Origin: Altererythrobacter ishigakiensis
GTDB taxonomy: Bacteria > Pseudomonadota > Alphaproteobacteria > Sphingomonadales > Sphingomonadaceae
Length of the DNA stretch: 64,000 bases
Direction of reading: 5' to 3'
NCBI RefSeq assembly: GCF_001663155.1
Contig: NZ_CP015963.1
Coordinates: forward strand, 744,001-808,000
Positions 12,924 to 22,368 of this stretch are shown piece after piece; within the stretch, counting starts at the first letter, position 1; each line of letters begins with the position of its first letter. The notes beneath the pieces were generated by a model. That model searched no databases. It saw nothing but the letters and a program-made list of their open reading frames with translations, and was not told the origin of the DNA. The position numbers were made by a program, and so were the translations under genes.

Positions 12924-14684
12924 ATGGATGCAGTATTGAAGGGGGTGTTACAGCCAACGACCCGTTTTGTGCTGGGCTTGCTGCTGATTGCAATTGCTGC
13001 AATTGCTTCTCACGTTATCTTGGTGAGTTCACTGTCCGAAATGGAAATGGATTCCATCGATATAAACGACAGCGGTCGCCAGCGAATGCTCTCTGAGCAA
13101 ACCTTTAGGTTGGCCGGTGAGTTAACAAGGCCGGGTGGGACAGGCGAAGCAGTTGTAAAGAAAGAGCAGTTAGCATCGTCCCTTGTACTTATGCGTTCAA
13201 CCCATAAGCGGCTAGCATCTGAAGTGGGACAAGCTGCAAATCCAACGCAGTGGGATTTGGAATTGAGATCGGCCTATTTCGATGGCGATCCCTCACTCGA
13301 TGACCGAATTAGCCATTACATCGCCGCGCTCGAGGCACTAATTGACCCCAGTCCCGCCGCGCCCAATTCAAACCTTAGCGACTATCTTTCCGTCGCCTCA
13401 ACGCACCGAGCAGGGCTCTTGAGCGATCTAGATAAGGTGGTGAAGATCTATGAAGAGAAAGCCCAGGCGCGCCTTGCAAAGGCTGAGGAGCTGCATGGAA
13501 ATTTAATGCTTGGATTGTTGGTGCTGTTGCTGTTTGAAGCGATTTTCGTTTTTGGGCCGCTGATCCAAAGTCAATCGCGCGCCAATGCCGAATTGCGGGA
13601 GGCCCGCGACAAGGCGCAGTCGGAGTTGGCCGCACGAACCAGTGTTCTGGCTGCGGTTTCTCATGAAATTCGAACTCCGCTGGGAGGGGTACTCGGCATT
13701 ATCGATCAGCTAAGACGCGAGAGATCCCCCGCAGAGCAAGAGCGCGCGCTCCAATTGATCGAGGATTCCAGCCAGGCCTTGCTAGAAACCTTGGACGGGA
13801 TCTTACAACAGGCGGGATTGTCACAGGACGCCGCGGTCCGAGATGGCAAGAAATTTCGACCCCGCGCAGTTGCGCAGCGGGTGGCCGAGCTGTTCCGGCC
13901 CTTGGCGAGGCGCAAATCAATCCAGATTGAGCTTCTGGCAAGTTCTGACGCCGAAGTCATGGGCAAGCCCGGTCAAGTTCAGCAAGTTCTGGCAAACCTA
14001 GTCTCGAATTCCGTAAAGTTCACTCAGTCGGGTTCAGTGACAATCGAAGTCCGCCACCCACAAGCAGCAGAGGCAAACTGGACATTTGTCGTATCGGACA
14101 CCGGCATCGGCATTGGTGAGAAGCGAATTGAACGAATTTTCGAACCCTTTGACACCAGCGGCGCGGACTCGCTTGGCAAATCGGTTGGTGCGGGTCTGGG
14201 GCTATCGATCACGCGGGACATTGTCGACGCAATGGACGGCCAGATTACCGTTGAGAGCAATCCTGGATGGGGCACAACGTTCACGATCGAAATGCCTTTG
14301 GCCGAAGTCATCGAAGATGGCCCACAGGCTGCTCAAACCAGTGTAGTAGGCAATTTGTATCTAGCGCTCGAAAAGGCGACTGAGCAAATCCAAGCAGAAG
14401 CTACCGCGAGCAAACTTGGCTGGAATGTGCTACGGTCCGAGGACCACCCTAACGAGCACGCCTCTGAAACCATACCAATGATGGGTCTCGCTGACAGCTC
14501 CAGTCTGGCTTCGATTCCTATTGGATGGTTGGATGCATTTGACCGCATCTATGTTATTGGCGAGACCGCTGGGGCTGGCGCCAATATGAGCGAACATCAC
14601 AAGAAAACGGTATATTTCCAAACAGACCATCTCTCCAAAGATCTGAGAGGAATTTTGGAGCGCGAGAGCAATGGCATCGCTTGA
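12924..14684 (+). CDS. PilJ-type sensor histidine kinase without receiver
   Basis: A 586-residue membrane sensor kinase. An N-terminal membrane helix (FVLGLLLIAIAAIASHVIL) is followed by a periplasmic part with SGRQRMLSEQ, the signature of the PilJ-type sensor domain. A second membrane helix lies near residues 190-213. The HisKA box holds His247 (AVSHEIRTPLGG), and the ATPase shows an N box (NLVSNSVKF), DTGIGIG and GAGLGLS. The roughly 110 residues after the ATPase are not recognised and may be a decayed receiver. The ATG at 12924 is preferred to a TTG two codons upstream. It overlaps the next gene by 14 bases, so the two are likely partners. Confidence 0.9.
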   Translation: MDAVLKGVLQPTTRFVLGLLLIAIAAIASHVILVSSLSEMEMDSIDINDSGRQRMLSEQTFRLAGELTRPGGTGEAVVKKEQLASSLVLMRSTHKRLASEVGQAANPTQWDLELRSAYFDGDPSLDDRISHYIAALEALIDPSPAAPNSNLSDYLSVASTHRAGLLSDLDKVVKIYEEKAQARLAKAEELHGNLMLGLLVLLLFEAIFVFGPLIQSQSRANAELREARDKAQSELAARTSVLAAVSHEIRTPLGGVLGIIDQLRRERSPAEQERALQLIEDSSQALLETLDGILQQAGLSQDAAVRDGKKFRPRAVAQRVAELFRPLARRKSIQIELLASSDAEVMGKPGQVQQVLANLVSNSVKFTQSGSVTIEVRHPQAAEANWTFVVSDTGIGIGEKRIERIFEPFDTSGADSLGKSVGAGLGLSITRDIVDAMDGQITVESNPGWGTTFTIEMPLAEVIEDGPQAAQTSVVGNLYLALEKATEQIQAEATASKLGWNVLRSEDHPNEHASETIPMMGLADSSSLASIPIGWLDAFDRIYVIGETAGAGANMSEHHKKTVYFQTDHLSKDLRGILERESNGIA

Positions 14685-16326
14685 AGATCTGCCACCGGAA
14701 GAACAGGCTCGAATCCTAAAGATTCGGCTTGAGCGCGCTGAACGCGCGCTGCACGATGCCGAAACCGCTCTCGAAGGACGGATGAAGGAACTGGACCGAG
14801 CGAATACAGACCTCAGTCGACGCGAAAGCGAGCTCGCCAAAAAGCTGGATATCGAGAGCAGAAAGCTTCTCGCCGCACAGTCGACTGCCCAGATGGCAAC
14901 AATCTACGGCGAAAAAGGGAAGCCATTCACTGCATCTGAAGGTGCCGGGGTGCTGCTCGGCCTGCCAGATCATGAAGAAGGCTCGCTTGAGAATTTGGTC
15001 GCAGCCCTTCACCCATTAGACAAAGACCGGATCTTGCGGGTTGGCGTTGAGTTCTTCACGACTCTGAAACCGGGAATTGACCACGAGTTCGAACATCGCA
15101 TCATTCGTTATGACGATGGATCAACACGTTGGTTGAGCTGGGTAATCCGCCGGGAAACGGCTATCGGAGATCGCCCTTCTGTGGTCTATGGCGCTGTCCG
15201 CGACATAACGCTTAGCCGAGCTAACGCACGCGCCGTCCGCGCATTGCAATTGCGGGCCGAGCGGCGCGTCGCCGAACTCGATAGGCTTAGTCAGCAGCTT
15301 TCTACAGAACAGGTAAAAACTGCCGAAGCGCTCGCTGTAAAAACTCGGTTCCTCAGCGAAATGGCGCACGCGATCCGCACGCCGCTCAATTCTCTAAACG
15401 GCGGACTGGAATTGCTCGGTGAACATTTCCCTCGTCAATCGCCGGATTTTGAAGTCGTGAAGGAAGCCACCGATCAGTTGATGCAGATTGCGTCTAAGCT
15501 TATTGAACAAGCCGACACAGGCGAGTTTCAAGGTTTTGAAGTGCAACTCGAGCCGGCGACCGAGCAATCCAATAATCTCGATCAAAGCACTTCAGCTCCT
15601 AAAGTACTGTTGGCAGAAGATACAGTAAGCAATCGCTACGTGATCGAGCGGCTGCTAAAATTGATCGGCTGCCAGACAACCGTTGTTACCAATGGTGTGG
15701 AAGCCGTAGAGGCGGTTCGTGCCGGTTCATTCGATGCCATTCTTATGGATGTGATGATGCCCATCATGGATGGTGAGCAGGCCACGCAGGCTATTCGCGC
15801 CATGAGCGGATCTGCTTCGCAAATCCCGATAATTGGTGTCACGGCTCACGGCCTTCAAGCTGAACGTGAGCGGCTTCTTTCGGCCGGGATGACAGCTTGT
15901 CTATCCAAGCCGATCAGGCGTGAAGAGCTTCAGGCGGCAATTAGGACTGCGGTGATAGGGCGCGAAGCAGTAGAACCGTTGGCCGCACGTTTCGACCACG
16001 AGCTGTTTCAACGAGCATTCCTCGATTTGCCCGAGTCATATCGGGATCGCATGCGGGACGCAGCAAAGAAGGACATCAGCGACTACGGAGAGGAAGTCTT
16101 GAGGGCCGCCAAATCCAAAGATGACGAGGCGCTTTCGAGAGCCGCGCACAGCCTGAAAGGGGTCTCCCTAAATGTGGGCGCGGTCGGGATTGTCGAAGAA
16201 TTGAGCCTTTATCGGGAAACTTTGGCGAAAGATCCCGGCTTTTCCAGCGCTTCGCTGCGCCGAGAGATCGCCTCAAGCTTGCTGGCTTTCGACGATCTCT
16301 ACAAAGCATTGGTCAGCAAGAGCTAG
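14671..16326 (+). CDS. PAS-HisKA-receiver-HPt phosphorelay protein lacking an ATPase domain
   Basis: A 551-residue soluble signalling protein. An N-terminal coiled coil (about 10-75) leads to a PAS fold with the typical end YGAVRDITLSRA. A HisKA-like dimer helix carries His233 (EMAHAIRTPLNS), a receiver has Asp360 (ILMDVMMPIMDG), and a C-terminal HPt carries His493 (RAAHSLKGVS). No N, G1 or G2 box of a kinase ATPase follows HisKA, so it cannot phosphorylate itself by the usual route. It begins inside the kinase gene upstream, which supplies an ATPase, suggesting one phosphorelay split over two chains. The downstream response regulator is not evident; the NtrC-type protein at 27 kb is a possible but unproven target. 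Confidence 0.9.
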   Translation: MASLEDLPPEEQARILKIRLERAERALHDAETALEGRMKELDRANTDLSRRESELAKKLDIESRKLLAAQSTAQMATIYGEKGKPFTASEGAGVLLGLPDHEEGSLENLVAALHPLDKDRILRVGVEFFTTLKPGIDHEFEHRIIRYDDGSTRWLSWVIRRETAIGDRPSVVYGAVRDITLSRANARAVRALQLRAERRVAELDRLSQQLSTEQVKTAEALAVKTRFLSEMAHAIRTPLNSLNGGLELLGEHFPRQSPDFEVVKEATDQLMQIASKLIEQADTGEFQGFEVQLEPATEQSNNLDQSTSAPKVLLAEDTVSNRYVIERLLKLIGCQTTVVTNGVEAVEAVRAGSFDAILMDVMMPIMDGEQATQAIRAMSGSASQIPIIGVTAHGLQAERERLLSAGMTACLSKPIRREELQAAIRTAVIGREAVEPLAARFDHELFQRAFLDLPESYRDRMRDAAKKDISDYGEEVLRAAKSKDDEALSRAAHSLKGVSLNVGAVGIVEELSLYRETLAKDPGFSSASLRREIASSLLAFDDLYKALVSKS

Positions 16327-17750
16327 TAAGCGCCGCGGCCGCTAAAGACTGCCCCCGGAGTGCACAGCAATAGCTTGAGATCAACCCACAGGTTGGTGCG
16401 CTTCAGATATGCGCGGTCCATAATTGCCTGGCGTTCGAATGGTATCTCGGCACGGCCACGCACTTGCCATGTGCAAGTAATGCCGGGTTTGCCTTGCAGC
16501 CTTTGCCAATGGCTTCCGCGGTAAGTCGTCACTTCGCTGGGCAGCGCGGGTCGCGGTCCGACCAAAGACATACTGCCGCCAAGAACGTTGAACAGTTGCG
16601 GCAGTTCGTCGATCGAGAACCTGCGAATAAAGCGGCCCGTGCGCGTGATCCGCGGATCATTGCGCATCTTGAAACATGTGCCGTCGCGTTCTGACTGAGC
16701 TAGTAACGCGTTGCGTCGTTCTTCCGCATCGGTGTACATCGAGCGAAATTTGATCATCGAAAAGGGGCGTCCGTCTTCGCCAATGCGGGTCTGACGGAAC
16801 AGCACTGGGCCTCTGTCTTCCGTGCGAATTGCAAAGGCCGTTACAATGAGGATCGGTAGCAGGGCCATAATGGCCAGACTTGCAAGAACGACGTCGACAA
16901 CCCGTTTGCCGGCAGCATTCAGTTTTTCAAAGACACCTCGGTTCGCAGCCCCAGTTGCCGCGGCGTAGGCCAAGAAGACTGCATTGCCCCATATGTAGCG
17001 CTTAGCCATCCGGCGCGGCTCCATAGCAAGCCGCCAGACCCATTCGCTCTTGCAGGCTCGGACTAGTTTCGGCGCGCGAGGAATGCGGCCGGAGTAATAA
17101 TCAAACAGCCCCCCTACACCCATAACCACCGGAGCTGTGATCCGATGTCGATTGCGAGCGATCCACTTTTCTTGAAGCGGGACACCAAAACCGACCAGCA
17201 AGATTCCGGCGCGCGATCGATTTATTCGCTCGATCAGTAGCTCCTCTTCCTCAGGTGAAAAATATCCAGAATGAGTGCCGGCAACTCGTAACGCGGGGAA
17301 ATGCGTGGTTGCCCAATCAGCAGCGCCATCAGCTGCGCCAGGCACTCCACCAAGCAGGAAGATCCCCGTCCCTTGCGTCGCAGCTTCGCGGCAAAGCGCT
17401 GGAAACAGGTCGGTGCCATTCAGGTTTTCGCCCAATTTCAATCCACAAAGCTTCGCGCCAATCTCCATCCCGATACCGTCGGGCAACAAAAGGTCACTTC
17501 CTTCAAGCGCATCGCGATATTCGCGATCACGTCGCTGCTGATTCACGCAATGCGCATTGATGAAGTTAATCGTCGAAGCTCTTGAGGCTCCAACGCGGGA
17601 TACAATATGACGAGCCATCTCTTCGCGCGCACCGCAAACAAGCGGCAGACCGAACAGTCGGGCAACGGGCCACTCATGACCGGCCTCAATGAAATCGGAT
17701 AAGGCAGCGCCTGATACGGTATCGAAATTCTTTAGCGGGGTGTGCTTCAT
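16323..17750 (-). CDS. WecG/TagA-type glycosyltransferase fused to WbaP-type sugar-phosphate transferase
   Basis: A 475-residue fusion. Residues about 30-250 are a GT26 (WecG/TagA/CpsF) enzyme ([38 protein letters not shown]). Residues about 280-475 are a bacterial sugar transferase with one membrane helix, [13 protein letters not shown], the Asp-Glu pair in [20 protein letters not shown], and GPRP. The second half should load the first sugar phosphate on undecaprenyl phosphate and the first half add the next sugar. It is transcribed divergently from the flippase operon under a sigma-54-type promoter. Its TAG stop overlaps the convergent kinase gene's TAG in one CTAG. Confidence 0.92.
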   Translation of the reverse strand: MKHTPLKNFDTVSGAALSDFIEAGHEWPVARLFGLPLVCGAREEMARHIVSRVGASRASTINFINAHCVNQQRRDREYRDALEGSDLLLPDGIGMEIGAKLCGLKLGENLNGTDLFPALCREAATQGTGIFLLGGVPGAADGAADWATTHFPALRVAGTHSGYFSPEEEELLIERINRSRAGILLVGFGVPLQEKWIARNRHRITAPVVMGVGGLFDYYSGRIPRAPKLVRACKSEWVWRLAMEPRRMAKRYIWGNAVFLAYAAATGAANRGVFEKLNAAGKRVVDVVLASLAIMALLPILIVTAFAIRTEDRGPVLFRQTRIGEDGRPFSMIKFRSMYTDAEERRNALLAQSERDGTCFKMRNDPRITRTGRFIRRFSIDELPQLFNVLGGSMSLVGPRPALPSEVTTYRGSHWQRLQGKPGITCTWQVRGRAEIPFERQAIMDRAYLKRTNLWVDLKLLLCTPGAVFSGRGAY

Positions 17751-17786
17751 CGGACAAATTCCTCAATTGAATCTGCCATGCTCTCC

Positions 17787-17802
17787 GCAACACCCGTGCC
17801 AA
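17787..17802 (-). promoter_or_regulatory. Sigma-54 promoter of the WecG-WbaP fusion gene
   Basis: On the minus strand the bases read TTGGCACGGGTGTTGC, a full match to the sigma-54 consensus (TTGGCACG, four bases, TTGC) with the correct GG to GC spacing. It ends 36 bases before the start codon at 17750. Sigma-54 promoters need an AAA+ activator, and one is encoded at 27047. Confidence 0.85.
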
Positions 17803-17897
17803 ACCCATAACATGCTGATTTATCGTATTATTTAAGATGCCTTGCTTGAGCTGATCGTGCTGAAGTAGTCGATTTTCGCAAGATGGGTCACAATTTC

Positions 17898-17912
17898 TTC
17901 GCAAATTGCGAA
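17898..17912. promoter_or_regulatory. 15-bp palindrome, candidate activator site
   Basis: TTCGCAAATTGCGAA is a perfect inverted repeat about centrally placed between two divergent sigma-54 elements, 95 bases from one and 70 from the other. That is a usual distance for an enhancer bound by an NtrC-type activator. Similar TTTGC/GCAAA repeats lie between the other divergent pair at 26.3 kb. Binding is inferred. Confidence 0.5.
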
Positions 17913-17982
17913 ATTCGCGGATCGAGAGACGGACTTTCGCTCGAATTTCGGACGAAACCCCTGATTTCCGACGTTTTCTAAG

Positions 17983-17998
17983 TTGGCACGATTATTGA
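17983..17998 (+). promoter_or_regulatory. Sigma-54 promoter of the flippase-glycosyltransferase operon
   Basis: TTGGCACGATTATTGA matches the sigma-54 consensus except for GA in place of GC at the -12 element. It ends 32 bases before the flippase start at 18031, the same geometry as the other three elements of the locus. Confidence 0.8.
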
Positions 17999-18030
17999 AT
18001 TTCTTATCCCGCAACAATTGCGAGGAAAGA

Positions 18031-19305
18031 ATGTCCAACAAATTTCAAATGCTGATCAAGCCAGATCGCTGGCCAGCGTTTGCGCGTGGCATGCTCGCTT
18101 ACGGTTCGGCGGAAGCGGTCACGCGGATCGTGCGCCTGGGTTCGATTCTGATTGTAGCGCGTCAGATTTCTCCCGAACTCTTAGGTGCAGCCGCCCTCGC
18201 ACTCAGCCTGTTTGAACTGACCCGCGTCTTGTCCAATGTCGGGATCGGTCAGCGCATCATCACTGCGACCGAAAGTGAACTGGAGCCCATTTGTAATCGA
18301 GCCAGCCAGCTTTTCTGGGTTGTGTGTGTTGGCGTGACAATTGCGCAGCTCATGGTCGCGACTAGCGCATGGTTGCTGTTCAACTTGACCGACGTCGCTG
18401 CGATGCTGGCCGTACTTTCGGCTGTCTACTTCTTCATGCCGGCAGGCCTGGTGCAGATATTCCTCGCCATGCGAGCACAGCGTATGGCGGCAACAGCGAG
18501 AGTGGCGGCCACGCAGAATATCGCAGATTGCGTTTTGACGGTTGTTCTGGTGGTTGCTTGGCCGAGCGCATGGGCTATCATTCTGCCGAAGCTTTTGACC
18601 GCGCCATTATGGCTCGTCATGGCTCGCGCAACCTATCGCTGGACGCCCGATCGCGGCGCTAGCTTGGCCCAGATTTCCGAATTCGCGACATTCGGTCCGG
18701 CTATTCTTGGTTCTGAGCTTCTCACTGCTGCGCGGCTGCACGCGGACAAACTGCTGGTCGGCGCCCTGTTGGGTACTGAAGCGCTGGGGCTCTATTACTT
18801 CGCTTTCAATGCCGGGCTCGGCATCACGCAGGCGCTAGTCACGGCTTGCAGTTTAGTCTTGCTACCAATTCTTGCGAAGGCCGATGGGGAACTTCTCGAG
18901 CGCGAATTCAAGCGCGCCTTCGTCATGGGCCTTTCAGTGGTCGTCCCACTGGTCAGCATGCAGGCACTGCTCGCCCCGTACTACGTGCCTGTCATTTTCG
19001 GCGAAAACTGGGTTTCAGCAGTTCCTAATCTGGCCTTGCTGGCATGCGCCGCTGTCCCCTTGTTTATGGCGGCGGTGATTGGCGCGAGATTCCGGGCAAT
19101 CGGAAAACCCCTCTCGGAAACGCTCGTCATGTCATGCGCGACCATCACCGCGCTCAGCGGCCTTGTGGTCGGCGCTCAATTTAGCCTCGAAGCGGCGTGC
19201 ATTGGTTTCGGTCTGGGTCTCAGCGTGGTCTTGATCCCCGTCGCCGCCCGCCAACTCTTCTCACCTTACTGCTCTTCATCCGTCCCATTGAAAGGAGACC
19301 TCTGA
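18031..19305 (+). CDS. Wzx-type polysaccharide flippase
   Basis: A 424-residue polytopic membrane protein of the oligosaccharide flippase family, expected to turn the lipid-linked repeat unit across the inner membrane. It has about 12 hydrophobic segments. The early region RMLAYGSAEAVTRIVRLGSI and the later GSELLTAARLHADKLLVGAL are characteristic of the family. The ATG at 18031 is chosen for its GAGGAAAG ribosome site; an earlier in-frame ATG at 17983 would overlap the sigma-54 element. First gene of an operon with three glycosyltransferases; its TGA overlaps the next ATG (TGATG). Confidence 0.9.
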   Translation: MSNKFQMLIKPDRWPAFARGMLAYGSAEAVTRIVRLGSILIVARQISPELLGAAALALSLFELTRVLSNVGIGQRIITATESELEPICNRASQLFWVVCVGVTIAQLMVATSAWLLFNLTDVAAMLAVLSAVYFFMPAGLVQIFLAMRAQRMAATARVAATQNIADCVLTVVLVVAWPSAWAIILPKLLTAPLWLVMARATYRWTPDRGASLAQISEFATFGPAILGSELLTAARLHADKLLVGALLGTEALGLYYFAFNAGLGITQALVTACSLVLLPILAKADGELLEREFKRAFVMGLSVVVPLVSMQALLAPYYVPVIFGENWVSAVPNLALLACAAVPLFMAAVIGARFRAIGKPLSETLVMSCATITALSGLVVGAQFSLEAACIGFGLGLSVVLIPVAARQLFSPYCSSSVPLKGDL

Positions 19306-20234
19306 TGTCTGACCTGCACTTCTCTGTCGTTATCCCAGCATACAACGCGGCCGAAACCCTGCGGTCGACTGTAGCCAGTGTCCTGAGTCAAACCGATCAG
19401 CGGTTCGAAATCATCATCATCGATGACGGATCAACGGACGACACGCCGAAGGTGATGCTCGAACTGGCCGAGGTGGACTACCGGATCAGAGCTGTTTCAA
19501 AGCCGAATTGCGGCGTGTCAGCCACGCGCAACTATGGCGCATCGCTTGCCTCTGGTGAGTGGTTGGCTTTCCTTGATGCTGACGATCAATGGCATCCGCA
19601 GAAGTTGGAGAGGCACAGCGAACTGCACTCCTTCAACAAACTCGCTGGAGCAAGCTTTGCACAGGTTGAATTCGCACCAGAGCAAAACGGCAAAATCAAA
19701 GCTGGGCGGACATTCTCAAGCGTTCCAGCCGATTATCTCGGACTGAAGGACGTAGTGGTTGAAAATGCGGTTTGCACAACTTCAAACCTCGTTATCCGCA
19801 GGGACATTTTCCAGGCACTTTCGGGCTTTGATACAGACATGCGGTACGCTGAGGATCAGGATTTCCTTGCCCGCGCAATCGACAAGGGTGTCCTGATTTG
19901 CGGGATTCACCAAGCACTGGTCCGGTACCGGATGAACGAGAATGGTCTCTCCTGCAATTTTGGCGCGATGCTGGAAAACTGGCGCGGCTTTGCGTCGAGC
20001 TGGCTCTTTGGACGTGAACTGGCGCAAGCAGAAGCAACCTACTGCCGATATCTCACACGCAGGGTTCTTAGAGCCGGTGCGCCAATCGGCGTTGCATGGT
20101 CATTCATGCACCGCGGGCTTCGTGCTGACCGCAAGGCATACATGGTCGACGGAGCGCGCGGCTTCTTAACTCTTGGCGGTGTCATAGCGGGTGGAGCGCT
20201 GCCTGCTTCACTTCGCCGAACTGTCTTTGCCTAA
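19305..20234 (+). CDS. Family 2 glycosyltransferase
   Basis: A 309-residue inverting GT-A enzyme expected to add a sugar to the lipid-linked exopolysaccharide unit on the cytoplasmic side. The nucleotide-sugar binding start is FSVVIPAYNAAETLRS, followed by IIIIDDGSTDDT and the DxD region LAFLDADDQWHPQ. A possible catalytic acidic segment is RYAEDQDFLARA. The start codon overlaps the flippase stop by one base, with AAAGGAG upstream. Donor and acceptor cannot be deduced. Confidence 0.92.
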   Translation: MSDLHFSVVIPAYNAAETLRSTVASVLSQTDQRFEIIIIDDGSTDDTPKVMLELAEVDYRIRAVSKPNCGVSATRNYGASLASGEWLAFLDADDQWHPQKLERHSELHSFNKLAGASFAQVEFAPEQNGKIKAGRTFSSVPADYLGLKDVVVENAVCTTSNLVIRRDIFQALSGFDTDMRYAEDQDFLARAIDKGVLICGIHQALVRYRMNENGLSCNFGAMLENWRGFASSWLFGRELAQAEATYCRYLTRRVLRAGAPIGVAWSFMHRGLRADRKAYMVDGARGFLTLGGVIAGGALPASLRRTVFA

Positions 20235-20258
20235 ATTTTCAATCGCTGGAGCATTCCA

Positions 20259-21245
20259 ATGTCACTTCCCAAAGTTTCAGTCGTCATGCCGATTTACAAC
20301 GTCGAAAAGTTCGTCGGCGCAGCTGTACAATCGGTTTTGAATCAGTCCTTCGAGGATTTCGAGCTCATTTGCGTCGATGATGGAGGCGATGACCGATCGA
20401 TGCAGATAGTTCGCGAATTCATTGATCCACGAATTCGCATCGTCTGCCAGTCAAATCGCGGCCTTGCAGGAGCAAGAAACACTGGGATTGCGCATACTAG
20501 CGCTGATTTCGTTGCGCTTCTTGATAGCGATGACATTTGGCACCCTGACAAACTGGCGCTGCATTACATCCACTTGAATGCGAACCCTGATATTGGCGTG
20601 AGCTATTCGGGATCCAAATTGATCGACGGCGACGGAAACGCCTTGGGCATAACGATGCGGCCAAAGCTAGGCCGGATCACGCCAAGAGACATTCTATGCC
20701 GCAACCCGATCGGCAATGGCAGCGCTCCGGTCATTCGCAAGTCAGCACTCGATCGGGCGGTCTTTCGCAATCCGGACGACTCAGCGCGACTTTGCTGGTT
20801 CGATGAAAGCTTCCGTCAGTCGGAGGATATCGAGATGTGGACCCGGCTTTCCGTAAAGCACAGTGTAGGATTCGCGGGTATCCCGGGCCAATTGACGGAA
20901 TATCGCATTATTCCCGGCGCCTTGTCCGCCAATGTCGTAAAGCAATACCTCAGCTGGACGAAGATGCTACGCAAGCTTCGCAGCTATGCGCCCGAATTCG
21001 TGGCAGAGCATGGCGACATGGCTCGCGCCTACCAGCTGCGCTATCTTGCGCGCCGATCAGTGCAACTCGGCAACTTTGAGCTTGCGCGCGACTTCTTGTC
21101 CAAAGCGCTCAGCTTGAAACCGCATATCCTCGTCGAGGAGCCACGCAAGACCATCGTAACTGCGGGAGCAGTCGCTGTCGGAGCCGCCGTGGGGCGCGAT
21201 CGCTTCGTCGCTTTGACGCGGCCATTATTGCGGAATGCAGCGTGA
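20259..21245 (+). CDS. Family 2 glycosyltransferase
   Basis: A 328-residue GT-A glycosyltransferase, related to its upstream neighbour. It begins VSVVMPIYNVEKFVGAAVQ, has ICVDDGGDDRSM, and a DxD-type site in VALLDSDDIWHPDK. A QSEDIEMWTRL segment fits the catalytic-base region. A C-terminal helical part of about 80 residues (NFELARDFLSKALSL) looks like a TPR-like tail. It starts 24 bases after the previous gene with GGAG at good spacing, and overlaps the next gene by four bases. Confidence 0.92.
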   Translation: MSLPKVSVVMPIYNVEKFVGAAVQSVLNQSFEDFELICVDDGGDDRSMQIVREFIDPRIRIVCQSNRGLAGARNTGIAHTSADFVALLDSDDIWHPDKLALHYIHLNANPDIGVSYSGSKLIDGDGNALGITMRPKLGRITPRDILCRNPIGNGSAPVIRKSALDRAVFRNPDDSARLCWFDESFRQSEDIEMWTRLSVKHSVGFAGIPGQLTEYRIIPGALSANVVKQYLSWTKMLRKLRSYAPEFVAEHGDMARAYQLRYLARRSVQLGNFELARDFLSKALSLKPHILVEEPRKTIVTAGAVAVGAAVGRDRFVALTRPLLRNAA

Positions 21246-22288
21246 TTAAAGTCGCGCATCTGCTGGACGATTTCGCGATGGGCGGCGTGACACGTGCTCT
21301 CACGCTGTTTGATGAGCCAGCACTCGCCGCCCGCGTACATTCCAAGGTGACACCAGTCAATTCAGACGCCAGACTTGCGCCATGCATCAAAGCGGATCTG
21401 ATTGTCGATCATATGGCACTTTCCTGGAAGCGATTGGTCTTCCTGGCCAGCCTTCGTGCTCGCAATCCCAAAGCACGGATCGTGCATGTCGAGCACAGCT
21501 ACACAGCCAGTTTCGAACGAGTGCACGTGACATCCAAAGCACGATTTCGAGCGATGCTGAAGTTCGCTGCGTCCCTTGTCGACGAATTCATCTGCGTATC
21601 AAATGCGCAGAAAAACTGGCTTGCACAGGTGGTCGGAATCAAGGCGGACAAGCTTTCTGTGATATACCCTTGGACTGATCGCACCGAATTGTTCGACATC
21701 GATACCGCGCGCAAGCATCGCGGCCCAAAGATGCGGCTGCTCGCCTATGGTCGGTATGCGCCGGTCAAGAATTTCGACGCACTCATCGAAGCAATGAGAC
21801 ACGTGCCGCCTGATGTCGTTGATCTGACGATCTTTGGCGATGGGCCTGACGGGGAAAAGCTTGAGGAATTGTCGGCTGATCTGGGCAACGTCCGCGTCCT
21901 TGGCCCCTGCGATACGCCGGGTACCTACCTGGCTGAATGTGACGCTGTCATCATACCGTCAAAAAGCGAAGCATTTGGCCTCGTCGCAACTGAAGCGCGT
22001 ATGGCAGGTCGCGCGATAATCGTAGCCAATGTGGACGGCCTACCTGAGCAAGTTGGCAGCGGCGGTTTTGTAGCGACCATGGGCAATGCTGGCGAGATAA
22101 GCCAAGTCATCCACGATGCTGCAAAGCGAGACCTTGTTCAGATGGGCATTCAAGGGCGCACTGAAGTTCGCGGACAGTCTGAGGAAATCATCCTTCGCTG
22201 GATACGCTTGTTCGAACGCGCAGCCGATCAGCTTGCAGGCGGCGCAAAGACGTTCGGAGGGCGCGAAATGATCGAAGCCGCAAGTTAA
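21242..22288 (+). CDS. Family 4 (GT-B) glycosyltransferase
   Basis: A 348-residue retaining GT-B enzyme. The C-terminal nucleotide-sugar domain shows LLAYGRYAPVKNFDALIEAM, LTIFGDGPDGEKL and the donor-binding acid motif in PSKSEAFGLVATEARMAGR. It uses a GTG start that overlaps the previous stop as GTGA, so translation is probably coupled. With the WecG domain and two GT2 enzymes it suggests a repeat unit of roughly four to five sugars (inference). An imperfect hairpin follows before the convergent polymerase gene. Confidence 0.9.
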   Translation: MIKVAHLLDDFAMGGVTRALTLFDEPALAARVHSKVTPVNSDARLAPCIKADLIVDHMALSWKRLVFLASLRARNPKARIVHVEHSYTASFERVHVTSKARFRAMLKFAASLVDEFICVSNAQKNWLAQVVGIKADKLSVIYPWTDRTELFDIDTARKHRGPKMRLLAYGRYAPVKNFDALIEAMRHVPPDVVDLTIFGDGPDGEKLEELSADLGNVRVLGPCDTPGTYLAECDAVIIPSKSEAFGLVATEARMAGRAIIVANVDGLPEQVGSGGFVATMGNAGEISQVIHDAAKRDLVQMGIQGRTEVRGQSEEIILRWIRLFERAADQLAGGAKTFGGREMIEAAS

Positions 22289-22321
22289 TCGACCAAGCTT
22301 GAAGGTTGGGGAAGGAAGAGG

Positions 22322-22353
22322 AGCCGTTAGCTTGCGCAAGCATGTTGGCGGCT
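22322..22353. terminator. Possible bidirectional terminator between convergent operons
   Basis: AGCCG (22322-22326) can pair with CGGCT (22349-22353) around an inner perfect palindrome GCTTGCGCAAGC (22330-22341), followed by TTCTT. It lies in the 80-base gap between the glycosyltransferase operon and the convergent polymerase gene. The outer stem is short, so this is tentative. Confidence 0.4.
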
Positions 22354-22368
22354 TCTTAATGTCACAAA

